A DNA stretch of 44,687 nucleotides, taken from positions 1 through 44,687 of the forward strand of contig JAHFNO010000009.1 in NCBI GenBank assembly GCA_023267275.1. Reading direction: 5' to 3'. How positions within the stretch are numbered: the first letter of the stretch is position 1; the number at the start of each line of letters is the position of its first letter. Made by a program: the position numbers and the translations under genes. Under the pieces are notes generated by a model, which worked only from the letters and a program-made list of their open reading frames with translations, made no database searches and had not been told where the DNA came from. Below are positions 7,693 through 15,940 of this stretch, piece after piece. The DNA comes from Candidatus Nomurabacteria bacterium (lineage in GTDB: Bacteria > Patescibacteriota > Minisyncoccia > Phycocordibacterales > UBA9973).

Positions 7693-9486
7693 ATGGAAAC
7701 TGCTATTCAAAGCCCAATTGTGGGTACACAAACAACATTTGTGGTGAATCCGATCAATGATATTCAGGCCAGTTTAGATAATTTCGGCTGGTATTATGAA
7801 TGGATTAAAACACAAAAACTCGAGTTCAATCTCGAGAGTACTGACGGCTCTCAAGCCGTAGAATTAATTAAGTGCAAGCCAGGAAAATTTGACGTCATTC
7901 TTAGAGAAATCGATGCAAGAGGGTATATGCCTGCGCCATCGCCGTATCTTTTGGGATTGGGAGTTCAATATCCACAAGTCATTAAAGAATATGGTTTAAT
8001 CGTTTCGCTCGATGAAAACAATCTATTGCCTCGAGAAGATAACCGACTGTGCTTTACGGGTCTTAGTTGGCGCAATCTGAATGTTCTCTATTTGGTTGAG
8101 ACAAGAACCAATTTCATTAACGGTTGGTGGTTTGCTGTACTTAAGAAAAATGCCATACAGCCGGTAGTATTAGACAAGCCCGTTCAGTTATTTGAGAATG
8201 CGTTATCAAATGTATTTTCAATGAACAAAGTAACCTTGACGAGAAGTCAAAAATTGGCCTATTTAAAAATTAAATCAGGACAAAATCTTTTTCTGACAGG
8301 CGTAGCGGGTACAGGAAAAACATTCCTGCTTAATCTGATAGAAAAGCTGACTGGCAAGCGAGTATTTCTGACGGCTTCGACCGGAGGAGCATCGCTTCAC
8401 CTTGAAAACGGGCGGACTGTAAGTTCGTTTCTGGGCTTAGGGCGTTACGATGAAGAAACCGCCTCTTTTAAATGTCACCACCGTCTGGATAACTCGATAC
8501 TGGTAATTGATGAAATTTCCATGATCGGAGTTGCTCAGTGGGATTACATTATGAGGTCTATCAAAAAGAACTCTACGGATTTCCGTACGGTTCAAATCAT
8601 CATCTGTGGCGATTTGTGGCAGATGCCGCCGATGCACTGGGATCAACCTCTCTTCAATGTGTATTCAGAGAAGGAGATATGTGATACCAATGAAATCATC
8701 GACATCATGGGTTACAAGATTCCTTACCTGCGACCAATCGAACCTACTGTTCCAGAGCTTGATTTTCAAATTTTGGAGCTGAAGGAAATTGTTCGCCAAA
8801 GCGATGCTGAGTTTATTTCAAAACTCATGGACATTCGTTTCTATGGTCTTAATGATCATTTACCCTGGCTATACAAAAATTCAGGTAATCCTGAAAAGCT
8901 TGGTATCACTCTGGTTTCCTCAAGGGAAATTATGAATGAGATGAACGAGACAATTGAAAAGGGAAGGATCGAGAGCCGTTATGAGCTTCTGGATATTGAA
9001 GACGATGACCGACCCTATGACAGGCTGGAATTATGGAAGGATATGAAAGTTATCATTACTTCCAATAATTTAAGGAAAGGGTATGTGAATGGTGACACTG
9101 GAAAAATTATGGGATTCGATAAGAAAAATGACGATGTTTTGATTCAGTTGGATCGAAACAATCAGATCGTTTCCGTACAGGAAGTAAGAAGAGAATATTA
9201 CAGAAATGTGTATTCCCTAGATAATGAGCAGAAGGAAATAATAGTTCAAGAAAAAGATTATTATTTCTACATGCCGCTTTTGTCAGCTTACTTTTTATCA
9301 GTTCGTCGTTCGCAAGGCTCTACTCTCGAATATGGGACGATTCACGAGTCTGTTTTGAAGGCAGTAGTGTGTAGACAGTACACCGCTCTGAGTAGGTTTA
9401 AATCTATAAAGAACGTCCATATTGAGAAGCGTAAGAAGAAGACTATCACTAAATCTCAGCCTGTGATTTTTAGAAAAAACCGATAG
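7693..9486 (+). CDS. Pif1/RecD-like superfamily 1 helicase with unknown N-terminal domain
   Basis: A 597-aa protein. The helicase part starts at about residue 180 (LTRSQKLAYLKI, Q-motif-like). It has Walker A GVAGTGKT (203-210), the TASTGGAS motif, Walker B VIDEIS, the GDLWQMPP motif and a C-terminal YTALSR motif VI: the set found in Pif1 helicases acting 5'-3' on DNA. The first ~175 residues form a separate domain that I do not recognise; its WRNLNVLYLVETRT stretch looks globular. It has its own promoter and a strong terminator at 9510. A role in element replication or in defence is possible. Confidence 0.85.
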   Translation: METAIQSPIVGTQTTFVVNPINDIQASLDNFGWYYEWIKTQKLEFNLESTDGSQAVELIKCKPGKFDVILREIDARGYMPAPSPYLLGLGVQYPQVIKEYGLIVSLDENNLLPREDNRLCFTGLSWRNLNVLYLVETRTNFINGWWFAVLKKNAIQPVVLDKPVQLFENALSNVFSMNKVTLTRSQKLAYLKIKSGQNLFLTGVAGTGKTFLLNLIEKLTGKRVFLTASTGGASLHLENGRTVSSFLGLGRYDEETASFKCHHRLDNSILVIDEISMIGVAQWDYIMRSIKKNSTDFRTVQIIICGDLWQMPPMHWDQPLFNVYSEKEICDTNEIIDIMGYKIPYLRPIEPTVPELDFQILELKEIVRQSDAEFISKLMDIRFYGLNDHLPWLYKNSGNPEKLGITLVSSREIMNEMNETIEKGRIESRYELLDIEDDDRPYDRLELWKDMKVIITSNNLRKGYVNGDTGKIMGFDKKNDDVLIQLDRNNQIVSVQEVRREYYRNVYSLDNEQKEIIVQEKDYYFYMPLLSAYFLSVRRSQGSTLEYGTIHESVLKAVVCRQYTALSRFKSIKNVHIEKRKKKTITKSQPVIFRKNR

Positions 9487-9509
9487 TTTTTAAAATGAAG
9501 AATAAGAAA

Positions 9510-9541
9510 TGCCCGACACAATGTGTCGGGCATTATTTTTT
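9510..9541. terminator. Rho-independent terminator between Pif1 and RNase III genes
   Basis: TGCCCGACACA pairs with TGTGTCGGGCA (9510-9520 with 9522-9532), followed on the plus strand by a T-rich run. It sits between two convergent genes. Confidence 0.85.
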
Positions 9542-9553
9542 GAGCAATTTTAC

Positions 9554-10288
9554 TTAAAACCAATTTTTTACTTCAAGGGCATTTCGAGCCGCTTGTTGCT
9601 CGGCCTCACTTTTTGATTTACCCGTACCTTTCGCTGGTTGAATGTCTCCAAAGTAGACTTCGACAATGAAAGTTTTGTCATGGTCTGAGCCAGTCTCACT
9701 AACTACATCGTACATTGGTGTAAATTTAAAGTGTTCCTGAGCTTTCTCTTGCAGGAATGACTTCGGATCACGCCAAAGTTTACATCTCACAATTTCATCT
9801 ATGCGAGGCAAAAGATTGCTTGCAATAAAGGCTTCAGCAACGCCATATCCCTGATCGAGATAAACGGCACCGACGAAAGCTTCAAAGGCATCAGCAAGAA
9901 TGCTTTGTAGAGATTTGTGGTTGTCCTTCTTTTGTCCCTCAGAAAGTAGTATGTAATTGTGCATACCGAGTTCCTGAGCGACCTCAGCAAACATCCTTGC
10001 GTTCACGAGGGCTGAGCGATAATTCGTCAGATCGCCTTCTGGGCAGTCAGGGTATTTCCTGTACAGGTAATTGGTGACGATCAGTTCGACAACCGCATCT
10101 CCAAGAAATTCCAGACGTTCGTTGCTTCCCGCGACCAATCCTCTGTTTTCGTTAAGGTATGATCTATGGGCGAAGGCTTGCTTCAGGATTCCTTTGTTTT
10201 GAAATACGATGTTTGTCTTTTGTTCGAATTTTCCGGGATCTTCCGCCGCTTTCTGGGGCAGAAAAATGATCTTGTTTGTTTGAGCCAT
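9554..10288 (-). CDS. rnc: Ribonuclease III
   Basis: A 244-aa double-stranded-RNA endonuclease. The catalytic domain has the signature NERLEFLGDAVVEL and the second acidic cluster DAFEAFVGAVYLDQG. A double-stranded-RNA-binding domain follows (about 165-240), ending in GKSKSEAEQQAARNAL. Length and residues are those of an active enzyme. It lies among island genes and shares their promoter type. It could be the organism's only rnc or an element-borne second copy; the window alone does not decide. The leader before its ATG (AATTCTTTAATATGG) nearly matches that of the HARE gene upstream. Confidence 0.95.
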   Translation of the reverse strand: MAQTNKIIFLPQKAAEDPGKFEQKTNIVFQNKGILKQAFAHRSYLNENRGLVAGSNERLEFLGDAVVELIVTNYLYRKYPDCPEGDLTNYRSALVNARMFAEVAQELGMHNYILLSEGQKKDNHKSLQSILADAFEAFVGAVYLDQGYGVAEAFIASNLLPRIDEIVRCKLWRDPKSFLQEKAQEHFKFTPMYDVVSETGSDHDKTFIVEVYFGDIQPAKGTGKSKSEAEQQAARNALEVKNWF

Positions 10289-10320
10289 ATTAAAGAATTT
10301 ATGAGTGATGATTAAAAATC

Positions 10321-10349
10321 ATACTACATACTTTATTAAAATATGTCAA
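10321..10349 (-). promoter_or_regulatory. Promoter for RNase III gene
   Basis: On the minus strand: TTGACA (10344-10349), a 17-bp spacer and TAGTAT (10321-10326). A second TTGACA lies 12 bases further upstream. Confidence 0.65.
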
Positions 10350-10363
10350 GAAATTTGTCAAAA

Positions 10364-10394
10364 TAAAAGACCGCCTGATAAAGACGGTCTTCTT
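10364..10394 (-). terminator. Terminator of the HARE-HTH gene
   Basis: AAGACCG/CGGTCTT stem (10367-10373 with 10385-10391), followed on the minus strand by a T-rich tract. Confidence 0.75.
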
Positions 10395-10409
10395 CAAACA
10401 TTTCTGTTT

Positions 10410-11465
10410 CTAATTCACTTTTTCGATTGCGACAGGGGAATACTTTCCTTGTGTGTCTTTTTTAAAACACGCTGGATCTTGCAGGGCTGCAAGAATCGTA
10501 TTCTGCTGAAGCACTCGTTTCTCAAGAACTTTGGATATGATCTCATTCTTGCTAAGAGCACCTTCTTTTTTCAGGAGTTCTCTTATCACATCGCGAGCAA
10601 ATCCCGGTGTGTATCCATTTTCAGAGAGGGCGTACGTGCCGCGACCTACGAGGACGATACGATCGTCTTTGATAAGTTCGTTATGGCAGGTAGCTGTGTT
10701 GCAAGGAATGTTAAACGTTGCTTTTATAGCTTTAGCTATCTCACCAAAATGCATGGGAACAGCGTTTTTCTTTAAAACAAGGTAAGCGTAATCTTTAACA
10801 CCGCTTACTTTTGCTCCGTTTGTAATGTCTTTGCCCCATTCTCCGAGAGGGTTTTTTACGATGTTCTTTGAAAATCCTAACCACCTTAAGGTGGTTTCTT
10901 TTCGTTTAAAGGTTACGCCGGAGGTTTCTAATACCTTTAAAAACCGATAAATGATTTCACTTTCATCAATGAGCTTAGTATCGGAGAGTTCCGTGTATAG
11001 TTGCTCAATGGAAGAGTGAACTTTGCATGAAAGATCTCTATTGATACTCCAGTGAGCGAGACAAATATCATCATCCTTCCATTTAATGAAATCATCATCC
11101 AAAGTGATAAAAAAAAGAATTTTATTCTGTATTTTTTTATCCTCAGAAATCGATAGCAATAATTCATTTTCGAGCAGTAACTGATCTTTTTCTTCAAAAA
11201 TAGCCTTGAGCATTTTTCTAACGGTTTGGCCGCTTTTGTACTCATCGCTTTCTTTGATGATGCGTAGTGCGTCCTGCTCAATCTGGCGGACACGTTCACG
11301 TGTAATGCTGTATCCTTCACCGATTGATTCGAGGGTTTGCGGCTCGCTATTTGAGCCTATCCCGAAACGATTTTCGATAATAAGGCGAGAGCGGGGATTG
11401 AGGAGTCCAAGGAAGTTGTCCAAGGCCCACTCTAGTGCGAACTGTATTTTTCTCTGTGAATCCAT
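10410..11465 (-). CDS. Sigma-region-4-like / HARE-HTH DNA-binding protein
   Basis: A 351-aa protein. Residues ~18-75 resemble sigma factor region 4: LLNPRSRLIIENRFGI, then the helix-turn-helix end TRERVRQIEQDALRII. The middle is unassigned. Residues ~220-320 match the HARE-HTH winged helix (DYAYLVLKKNAVPMHFGEIAKAI), a domain also found in RNA polymerase delta subunits and some restriction systems. There is no region 2, so it cannot act as a complete sigma factor. It may modulate RNA polymerase or compete for region-4 contacts. It lies between RNase III and the sigma-DnaA fusion, each gene with its own promoter and terminator. Confidence 0.75.
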   Translation of the reverse strand: MDSQRKIQFALEWALDNFLGLLNPRSRLIIENRFGIGSNSEPQTLESIGEGYSITRERVRQIEQDALRIIKESDEYKSGQTVRKMLKAIFEEKDQLLLENELLLSISEDKKIQNKILFFITLDDDFIKWKDDDICLAHWSINRDLSCKVHSSIEQLYTELSDTKLIDESEIIYRFLKVLETSGVTFKRKETTLRWLGFSKNIVKNPLGEWGKDITNGAKVSGVKDYAYLVLKKNAVPMHFGEIAKAIKATFNIPCNTATCHNELIKDDRIVLVGRGTYALSENGYTPGFARDVIRELLKKEGALSKNEIISKVLEKRVLQQNTILAALQDPACFKKDTQGKYSPVAIEKVN

Positions 11466-11495
11466 GTTAAAGAATTTTATGTGAAGTTTTTTATT

Positions 11496-11524
11496 ACACT
11501 ACATATATTATTTATATCTGTCAA
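11496..11524 (-). promoter_or_regulatory. Promoter for HARE-HTH gene
   Basis: On the minus strand: TTGACA (11519-11524), a 17-bp spacer and TAGTGT (11496-11501). This is one base off the TAGTAT -10 seen before rnc and Pif1. Confidence 0.6.
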
Positions 11525-11535
11525 TGACAAAAAAA

Positions 11536-11562
11536 TAGAGGGTTGCTAATAGCAACCCTCTA
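11536..11562 (-). terminator. Terminator of the sigma-DnaA fusion gene
   Basis: Perfect 13-bp hairpin (11536-11548 with 11550-11562), followed on the minus strand by a run of eight T. Confidence 0.9.
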
Positions 11563-11584
11563 TAAATTAATTAAATCAAAAGTC

Positions 11585-13279
11585 CTATGAAGCGATTTCA
11601 GAGTAAGAATTTAATAATTCTATAAGAAACTGAATGTCGCCTGAAAGCCCTTTGGTTTCGCGTGCGTCCTTCTCTATTTTAAAGTACGCGTGTCTAACTG
11701 TGGTGTGGTCTCTTTCGTTAAACTTACGAGCGATTTCGCTGAGAGAAAGTTTAAAGTGACCTCTGAGAATGTACATTGCGACATGTCGAGCAAGAACTAC
11801 ATCTTCTTTTCGGTTATCGCTACAGATGCTTTCTTCGGATATGCCGTAAAATTTACCGACAACTCCGATTGTGCGGGGGATTAATGATTGGTTAGTCGCT
11901 GCTTTAATTACTTGATCACTTCCAGCGAGCTGGGTTTTTTCTGTGACCTCTGTTTCAGCAAACTGCCTTTCCAAATATTCCTCTGCAAACTTTCGTAGTG
12001 CCGCATCATTTTTTACCTTTGCCAGTGCGATGGCTTCGATTTGTCGTATCCTTTCTCTGGTTACTCCAAACTCGTCACCGATCTCATTAAGTGTCATGTA
12101 CCGATTGTTGCTCAGTCCATAACGCTTATCAATAATTTGGTATTCTTTGATGCTTAAGTTTATCTTCATGCATCTGCGGATCTTTTCCTTAAGGATTTTG
12201 CGATCCACCATTTGTGTTGGTGTAATGTCGCGAGTATCGCCTAAGAAATCACCGATACCAGATCCTTCGCCGTCGTCATCGTCCTTGCCAGGTTCATCCA
12301 GGGAAATACCATTCTTAAAATGTTCAAGTTGTTCAAGGTCGAATACCTCATGCGTTTTAATTTCCATTCGTGCAGCGATTTCCGCAAAATTGGGTTTTTC
12401 TGCACCTCTGGCTTCCATTAAAGCAAACAACTTTCTGAATTTTGATAGCTTTTCATGAACATGGACAGGGAATCTCACTGTGTGCCCAAAATCTGCCATC
12501 GCCCTACCCATAGATTGCTCTATCCACCTATATGCATAAGTGCTAAAGCTAAAGCCAAGAGAGGGGTCAAACAACTCGATAGCCCGTTTGATTCCGAAGT
12601 TTCCTTCTTGAAGAATATCTTCAAGTTCAATTCCATGAGGCTTAAATCCCAACCTACTTTTGTACTTTCCACCTAGCTGGAGAAGCAGTTTTTGATTGTG
12701 CATGATGATCATATTTTGTGAATGAACATTACCCTGTTGGGCTTCTTCAATCAGCTTATATATGACATCTTTTGCAAGGATCTTGTGGTGCTTAACCGTT
12801 TCGGCGTACCAGTCGATTTCAGGGAATAAGAAATCAGAATTTTCTTTCGGGCTTCTTTCAATTTCGATCCGGACATACTTCTCGAGTTCGTTGAAATCAA
12901 CGGACTCGTTGGCTTTTGGTATTTGCCTGTGTTTAACCTGAGTCTTTGTGCGCGCGATTATCGTTTTAGACGCAATGGACTCAAGTGGCACAGCATTTGC
13001 ATTACCAATTTTTACGTCAAGTTCCTTGAACGAAACTTTTCTCTGAGTGACATACGTTACTGCAACTCCGTACTGGCCGAATATTTTGGTCAGGGAAGAA
13101 AGGGTGGTCGTAAAACGAAGCCCACCTTTCTTGTCGCGGGGAAGCAGGCGGATGATCTCAATCGTAGATATCTGTTTTTGGGCAAATATCCCTTCGAGCA
13201 TGGCGTGAGCGTTAGACGTCAGCCTGCCCGTAACTTGTTCTAAGGAGGGCAGAGCCTCCAAATAAGTGCTGTTTTCCAT
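11585..13279 (-). CDS. Sigma-70 family factor fused to DnaA domain IV
   Basis: A 564-aa protein. Residues ~188-262 are sigma region 2 (LEDILQEGNFGIKRAIELFDPSLGFSFSTYAYRW in outline, with the -10-melting aromatics). Residues ~295-325 are region 3. Residues ~365-425 are region 4, ending TRERIRQIEAIAL. After a ~40-residue linker, residues ~468-555 match DnaA domain IV, the DnaA-box-binding HTH: R490, the ARHVAMYI segment, SLSEIARKF and the signature RDHTTV at 523-528. The first ~85 residues resemble a winged helix. There is no AAA+ domain. I know of no sigma factor with this C-terminus. Inference: it may direct polymerase to promoters near DnaA-box-like sites, or couple transcription to replication of the element. 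Confidence 0.88.
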   Translation of the reverse strand: MENSTYLEALPSLEQVTGRLTSNAHAMLEGIFAQKQISTIEIIRLLPRDKKGGLRFTTTLSSLTKIFGQYGVAVTYVTQRKVSFKELDVKIGNANAVPLESIASKTIIARTKTQVKHRQIPKANESVDFNELEKYVRIEIERSPKENSDFLFPEIDWYAETVKHHKILAKDVIYKLIEEAQQGNVHSQNMIIMHNQKLLLQLGGKYKSRLGFKPHGIELEDILQEGNFGIKRAIELFDPSLGFSFSTYAYRWIEQSMGRAMADFGHTVRFPVHVHEKLSKFRKLFALMEARGAEKPNFAEIAARMEIKTHEVFDLEQLEHFKNGISLDEPGKDDDDGEGSGIGDFLGDTRDITPTQMVDRKILKEKIRRCMKINLSIKEYQIIDKRYGLSNNRYMTLNEIGDEFGVTRERIRQIEAIALAKVKNDAALRKFAEEYLERQFAETEVTEKTQLAGSDQVIKAATNQSLIPRTIGVVGKFYGISEESICSDNRKEDVVLARHVAMYILRGHFKLSLSEIARKFNERDHTTVRHAYFKIEKDARETKGLSGDIQFLIELLNSYSEIAS

Positions 13280-13297
13280 TGTTAACGATTTTCTTGA

Positions 13298-13361
13298 ATT
13301 TTACACTAAAAGCCAATAAAGTCAATAGATACATTGACTTTATTAACAACTATGCTAAAAT
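13298..13361. promoter_or_regulatory. Symmetric divergent promoters on a 12-bp perfect palindrome
   Basis: AATAAAGTCAAT (13315-13326) and ATTGACTTTATT (13333-13344) form a perfect inverted repeat with a 6-bp spacer. Each arm contains a TTGACT -35 box pointing outward. Plus strand: 13334-13339, 16-bp spacer, TAAAAT 13356-13361, for the helicase. Minus strand: 13320-13325, 16-bp spacer, TAAAAT read from 13298-13303, for the sigma-DnaA gene. A dimeric regulator bound here would block both. Confidence 0.75.
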
Positions 13362-13398
13362 ACAAAAAACTCAACTTAACAACTAAAAAATAGAAAAT

Positions 13399-15813
13399 AT
13401 GATAGAAACAGACTTCCAAACGGACATCAAACCCTACCTGTATCAGGAGGAAGCCCTTGAATGCATTGATAATGCAGAAAACCAAGGGAAAAAGCACGCG
13501 CTCATCATAATGGCGAGCGGTCTAGGTAAAACAATCGTAGCGGCATTGCACACAAAGCGGCGGCTCGATCGTAACCCAAAAACCCGTGTATTATTCTTCT
13601 GCCATCAAAATAACGTCTTGGAACAGGCACAAACCCGTTTCGAGTCGGTACTAGGTAGCGAAATAGCGTACGGATTTTTCCATGGGTATGAAAAAACACT
13701 CGATGCACAAATATTATTTGCATCATTTCAGACCATGAGAGACAACGTTGATAAGTTTGATCCGGAGGAGTTTGATCTTATCATTGTTGACGAAACCCAC
13801 CATGTGATGGCGGAGACCTATTTGCCCGCGTATCAGTACTTTAATCCGGAGTTTACTCTTGCGATTACCGCTACGCCGAAACGCAGTGACGACCAGGATA
13901 TCTCTGAAATCTATGGTGAACCCGCGTATGAGCTTCTATTGCCAGACGCGCTTGCTCGCGGCCTTCTATGTCCTATCGAGTATAAACTTATGACCGATGA
14001 AATATCGTCATTAAAGGTACTTGAGACGGAACACGGGAAAATGAGTGTTGGCAGATTGAATCGCCTAATATTCATGCCAAAGAGAGACGAGGAAATTGTG
14101 AGGCTTATCTTAGCCGAAATGGCTTTGATTGAAAATCCTCGCGTGATGATTTTCTGTTCCTCAATCGAGCACAGCGAACGTATGGCAGAATTCATCGAGG
14201 GCGCAGTTCCTATCCATTCTAAGGTGAGCCCGTCCGAGAAACGTGTAAGGGTTGAATTCTTCCGTCAGGGAGTTTTCCCAACAGGCGTTACTGTGGACAT
14301 GTTCAACGAGGCTTTGGATGTTGCTGAGATCAACCTTGTTGTATTCTTGCGAACTACAAACGAAGAAAGGATATTTCACCAACAGCTTGGAAGGGGATTG
14401 CGTCCTCATGAAAGCAAGACAAAGGTGGTTATTCTGGATTTTGTTGGAAATTGCGAGCGTGTCAGAACTATCGTCACCCTGTATAAAGAGGTTGAAGAAA
14501 GAAGACGCGATTACGAGAAAAAACAGACAGGAGATCGTACTAAAGTACCTCCATTTTTTCTCAATGTTGATTCGGAGGGCTTTAAGGAAAAAGTCATTCC
14601 GCTTATTGACTTGATTGGGCGCTTTGCGGCTTCGTTCTATCCAACTTGGAAAGAGGCTTCTGAGGCGGCTGCAAAATTGGGACTTAAAAATCCGACAGAT
14701 TACGAGTTCGGTTATAAAAAAGATGCACGTTTGCATTCAAGCCCAGTTTTGTATTATGACGATTATCCTGGGAAGCATGTCTTCTTTGGGAATGTCGTAA
14801 TTGAGGAAAACCAAACAAGTATCATTTGCGCTACGTGGAAGGAGGCTAGCGAACTTACAGCAAATTTGGATGTTGAGGATAGGGAAGAGTATCAGAAAAG
14901 GTATTTAAACTACAGTAGTTTGCCTGCTGATCCTTGGACTTATTACGCTGATTATCCAGGAGATGATGTATTTTTCAGAAAGCCCTACTCTACTTGGCAG
15001 GAAGCTTCGAAGGCCGCAATTGCCGTTGGTCTTACCGATGGCAGTAAATACCGTAAAGATTACAGAAAAGACCCTCGTCTTCCTCCTAAGCCCTATAAGT
15101 TTTACTCGGATTATCCTGGTTCAAAAAGTTTTTTCCCTACGTTTTATGTAACTTGGGCAGAGGCTTGCGAGGCAATTAAAAAATTGGACGTTGCTAATAG
15201 AACTGAATTTAGAGAAAAGCGCGAGCTTGACCCTAAACTTCCTTCAGATCCAGGTATCTATTATTCTGATTTCACTGGGTATCCATTTACAAAAAGGAAG
15301 ACTAGCCAAACAAAGTTCTATACCAATTGGAAAAGAGCCTCAGTTGCGGCCAGAAGATTGGGTATTACGAATAGCGGTGAGTATAAGCAATTAAGAAGTA
15401 AGGATCCTCTCTTGCCTTCTAATCCTTCTGAGTATTATCCTGATTATCCGGGACTTCCAGTCTTCTTAGATATGTACTACCGGACTTGGCAGAAAGCGGC
15501 ACTTGCGGCAAAAAAATTGGGGCTTACAACGAAGAGCGAATACTTCAAACGTTACAAAGAAGACAGCAAACTGGTTTCTTACGGTAATCTTCGACTACAG
15601 TATAAAGATTTCCCAGGATGCCGAATATTTTTTGGAGGGAAAAAGATGTATGAAACCCTCGAAGAAGTAATGGAGGTTGTTCACAAGTTAAAGTTGAATA
15701 CGAAGGATGAATATCAGCTTGCTCAAAAGCAAGATTCTGCATTGCCTAGTAATCCAGCAATAACTTATAAAACACAGTTTCCGGGCTGGCCGAAGTTTCT
15801 TGGCAAAAGCTAA
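13399..15813 (+). CDS. SF2 DEAD/DEAH-type helicase with seven INT_rpt-like C-terminal repeats
   Basis: An 804-aa protein. The N-terminal SF2 core has Walker A MASGLGKT (~residues 38-45), DETH (Walker B), the ATATP motif III and motif VI QQLGRGLRPHE (~330-340), as in type I restriction HsdR-like and XPB-like helicases. Residues ~414-802 are seven tandem ~55-aa repeats: a W/T-W-x-EA helix, then KLGL, Y, Dp-LPs-P, YYxDYPG and FFG. They resemble the phage-integrase repeat unit (INT_rpt) family as I remember it. No nuclease domain is visible. The gene is divergent from the sigma-DnaA gene. Likely a DNA translocase of an element or defence system; the repeats may bind DNA. Confidence 0.85.
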   Translation: MIETDFQTDIKPYLYQEEALECIDNAENQGKKHALIIMASGLGKTIVAALHTKRRLDRNPKTRVLFFCHQNNVLEQAQTRFESVLGSEIAYGFFHGYEKTLDAQILFASFQTMRDNVDKFDPEEFDLIIVDETHHVMAETYLPAYQYFNPEFTLAITATPKRSDDQDISEIYGEPAYELLLPDALARGLLCPIEYKLMTDEISSLKVLETEHGKMSVGRLNRLIFMPKRDEEIVRLILAEMALIENPRVMIFCSSIEHSERMAEFIEGAVPIHSKVSPSEKRVRVEFFRQGVFPTGVTVDMFNEALDVAEINLVVFLRTTNEERIFHQQLGRGLRPHESKTKVVILDFVGNCERVRTIVTLYKEVEERRRDYEKKQTGDRTKVPPFFLNVDSEGFKEKVIPLIDLIGRFAASFYPTWKEASEAAAKLGLKNPTDYEFGYKKDARLHSSPVLYYDDYPGKHVFFGNVVIEENQTSIICATWKEASELTANLDVEDREEYQKRYLNYSSLPADPWTYYADYPGDDVFFRKPYSTWQEASKAAIAVGLTDGSKYRKDYRKDPRLPPKPYKFYSDYPGSKSFFPTFYVTWAEACEAIKKLDVANRTEFREKRELDPKLPSDPGIYYSDFTGYPFTKRKTSQTKFYTNWKRASVAARRLGITNSGEYKQLRSKDPLLPSNPSEYYPDYPGLPVFLDMYYRTWQKAALAAKKLGLTTKSEYFKRYKEDSKLVSYGNLRLQYKDFPGCRIFFGGKKMYETLEEVMEVVHKLKLNTKDEYQLAQKQDSALPSNPAITYKTQFPGWPKFLGKS
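14638..15804 (+). repeat. Seven tandem protein repeats (INT_rpt-like) in the helicase gene
   Basis: The units start at the TWKEA/TWQEA/TWAEA-type helices and end at the YPG..FF motif. At protein level they are clearly related but diverged (unit 4 has lost the FFG end and unit 6 has a VSYGN insertion). The DNA is not tandemly identical, so the array is old. Confidence 0.8.
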
Positions 15814-15820
15814 AAATCAG

Positions 15821-15876
15821 CTTTTGTAATATTACAAAAGGCATTAATCACAGAGTGATTAATGCCTTTTCTTTTT
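15821..15876 (+). terminator. Palindrome overlapping a 16-bp hairpin terminator
   Basis: A perfect 20-bp palindrome (15821-15840) is followed by, and shares AAAAG with, a perfect 16-bp stem (15836-15851 with 15855-15870, loop AGA) and a T run. The two hairpins cannot form fully at the same time. It terminates the helicase gene. Confidence 0.85.
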
Positions 15877-15940
15877 AGGGTCGTTTTCCAAGGACTTCCA
15901 TAAAATTAAATTCTATGTTATTGTATGAAAAAACAATCAT

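Noticed and set aside
10305-10785. Plus-strand open frames opposite the HARE-HTH and sigma-DnaA genes
   Set aside because: They are antisense to clear domain-bearing genes and carry no recognisable domains of their own.
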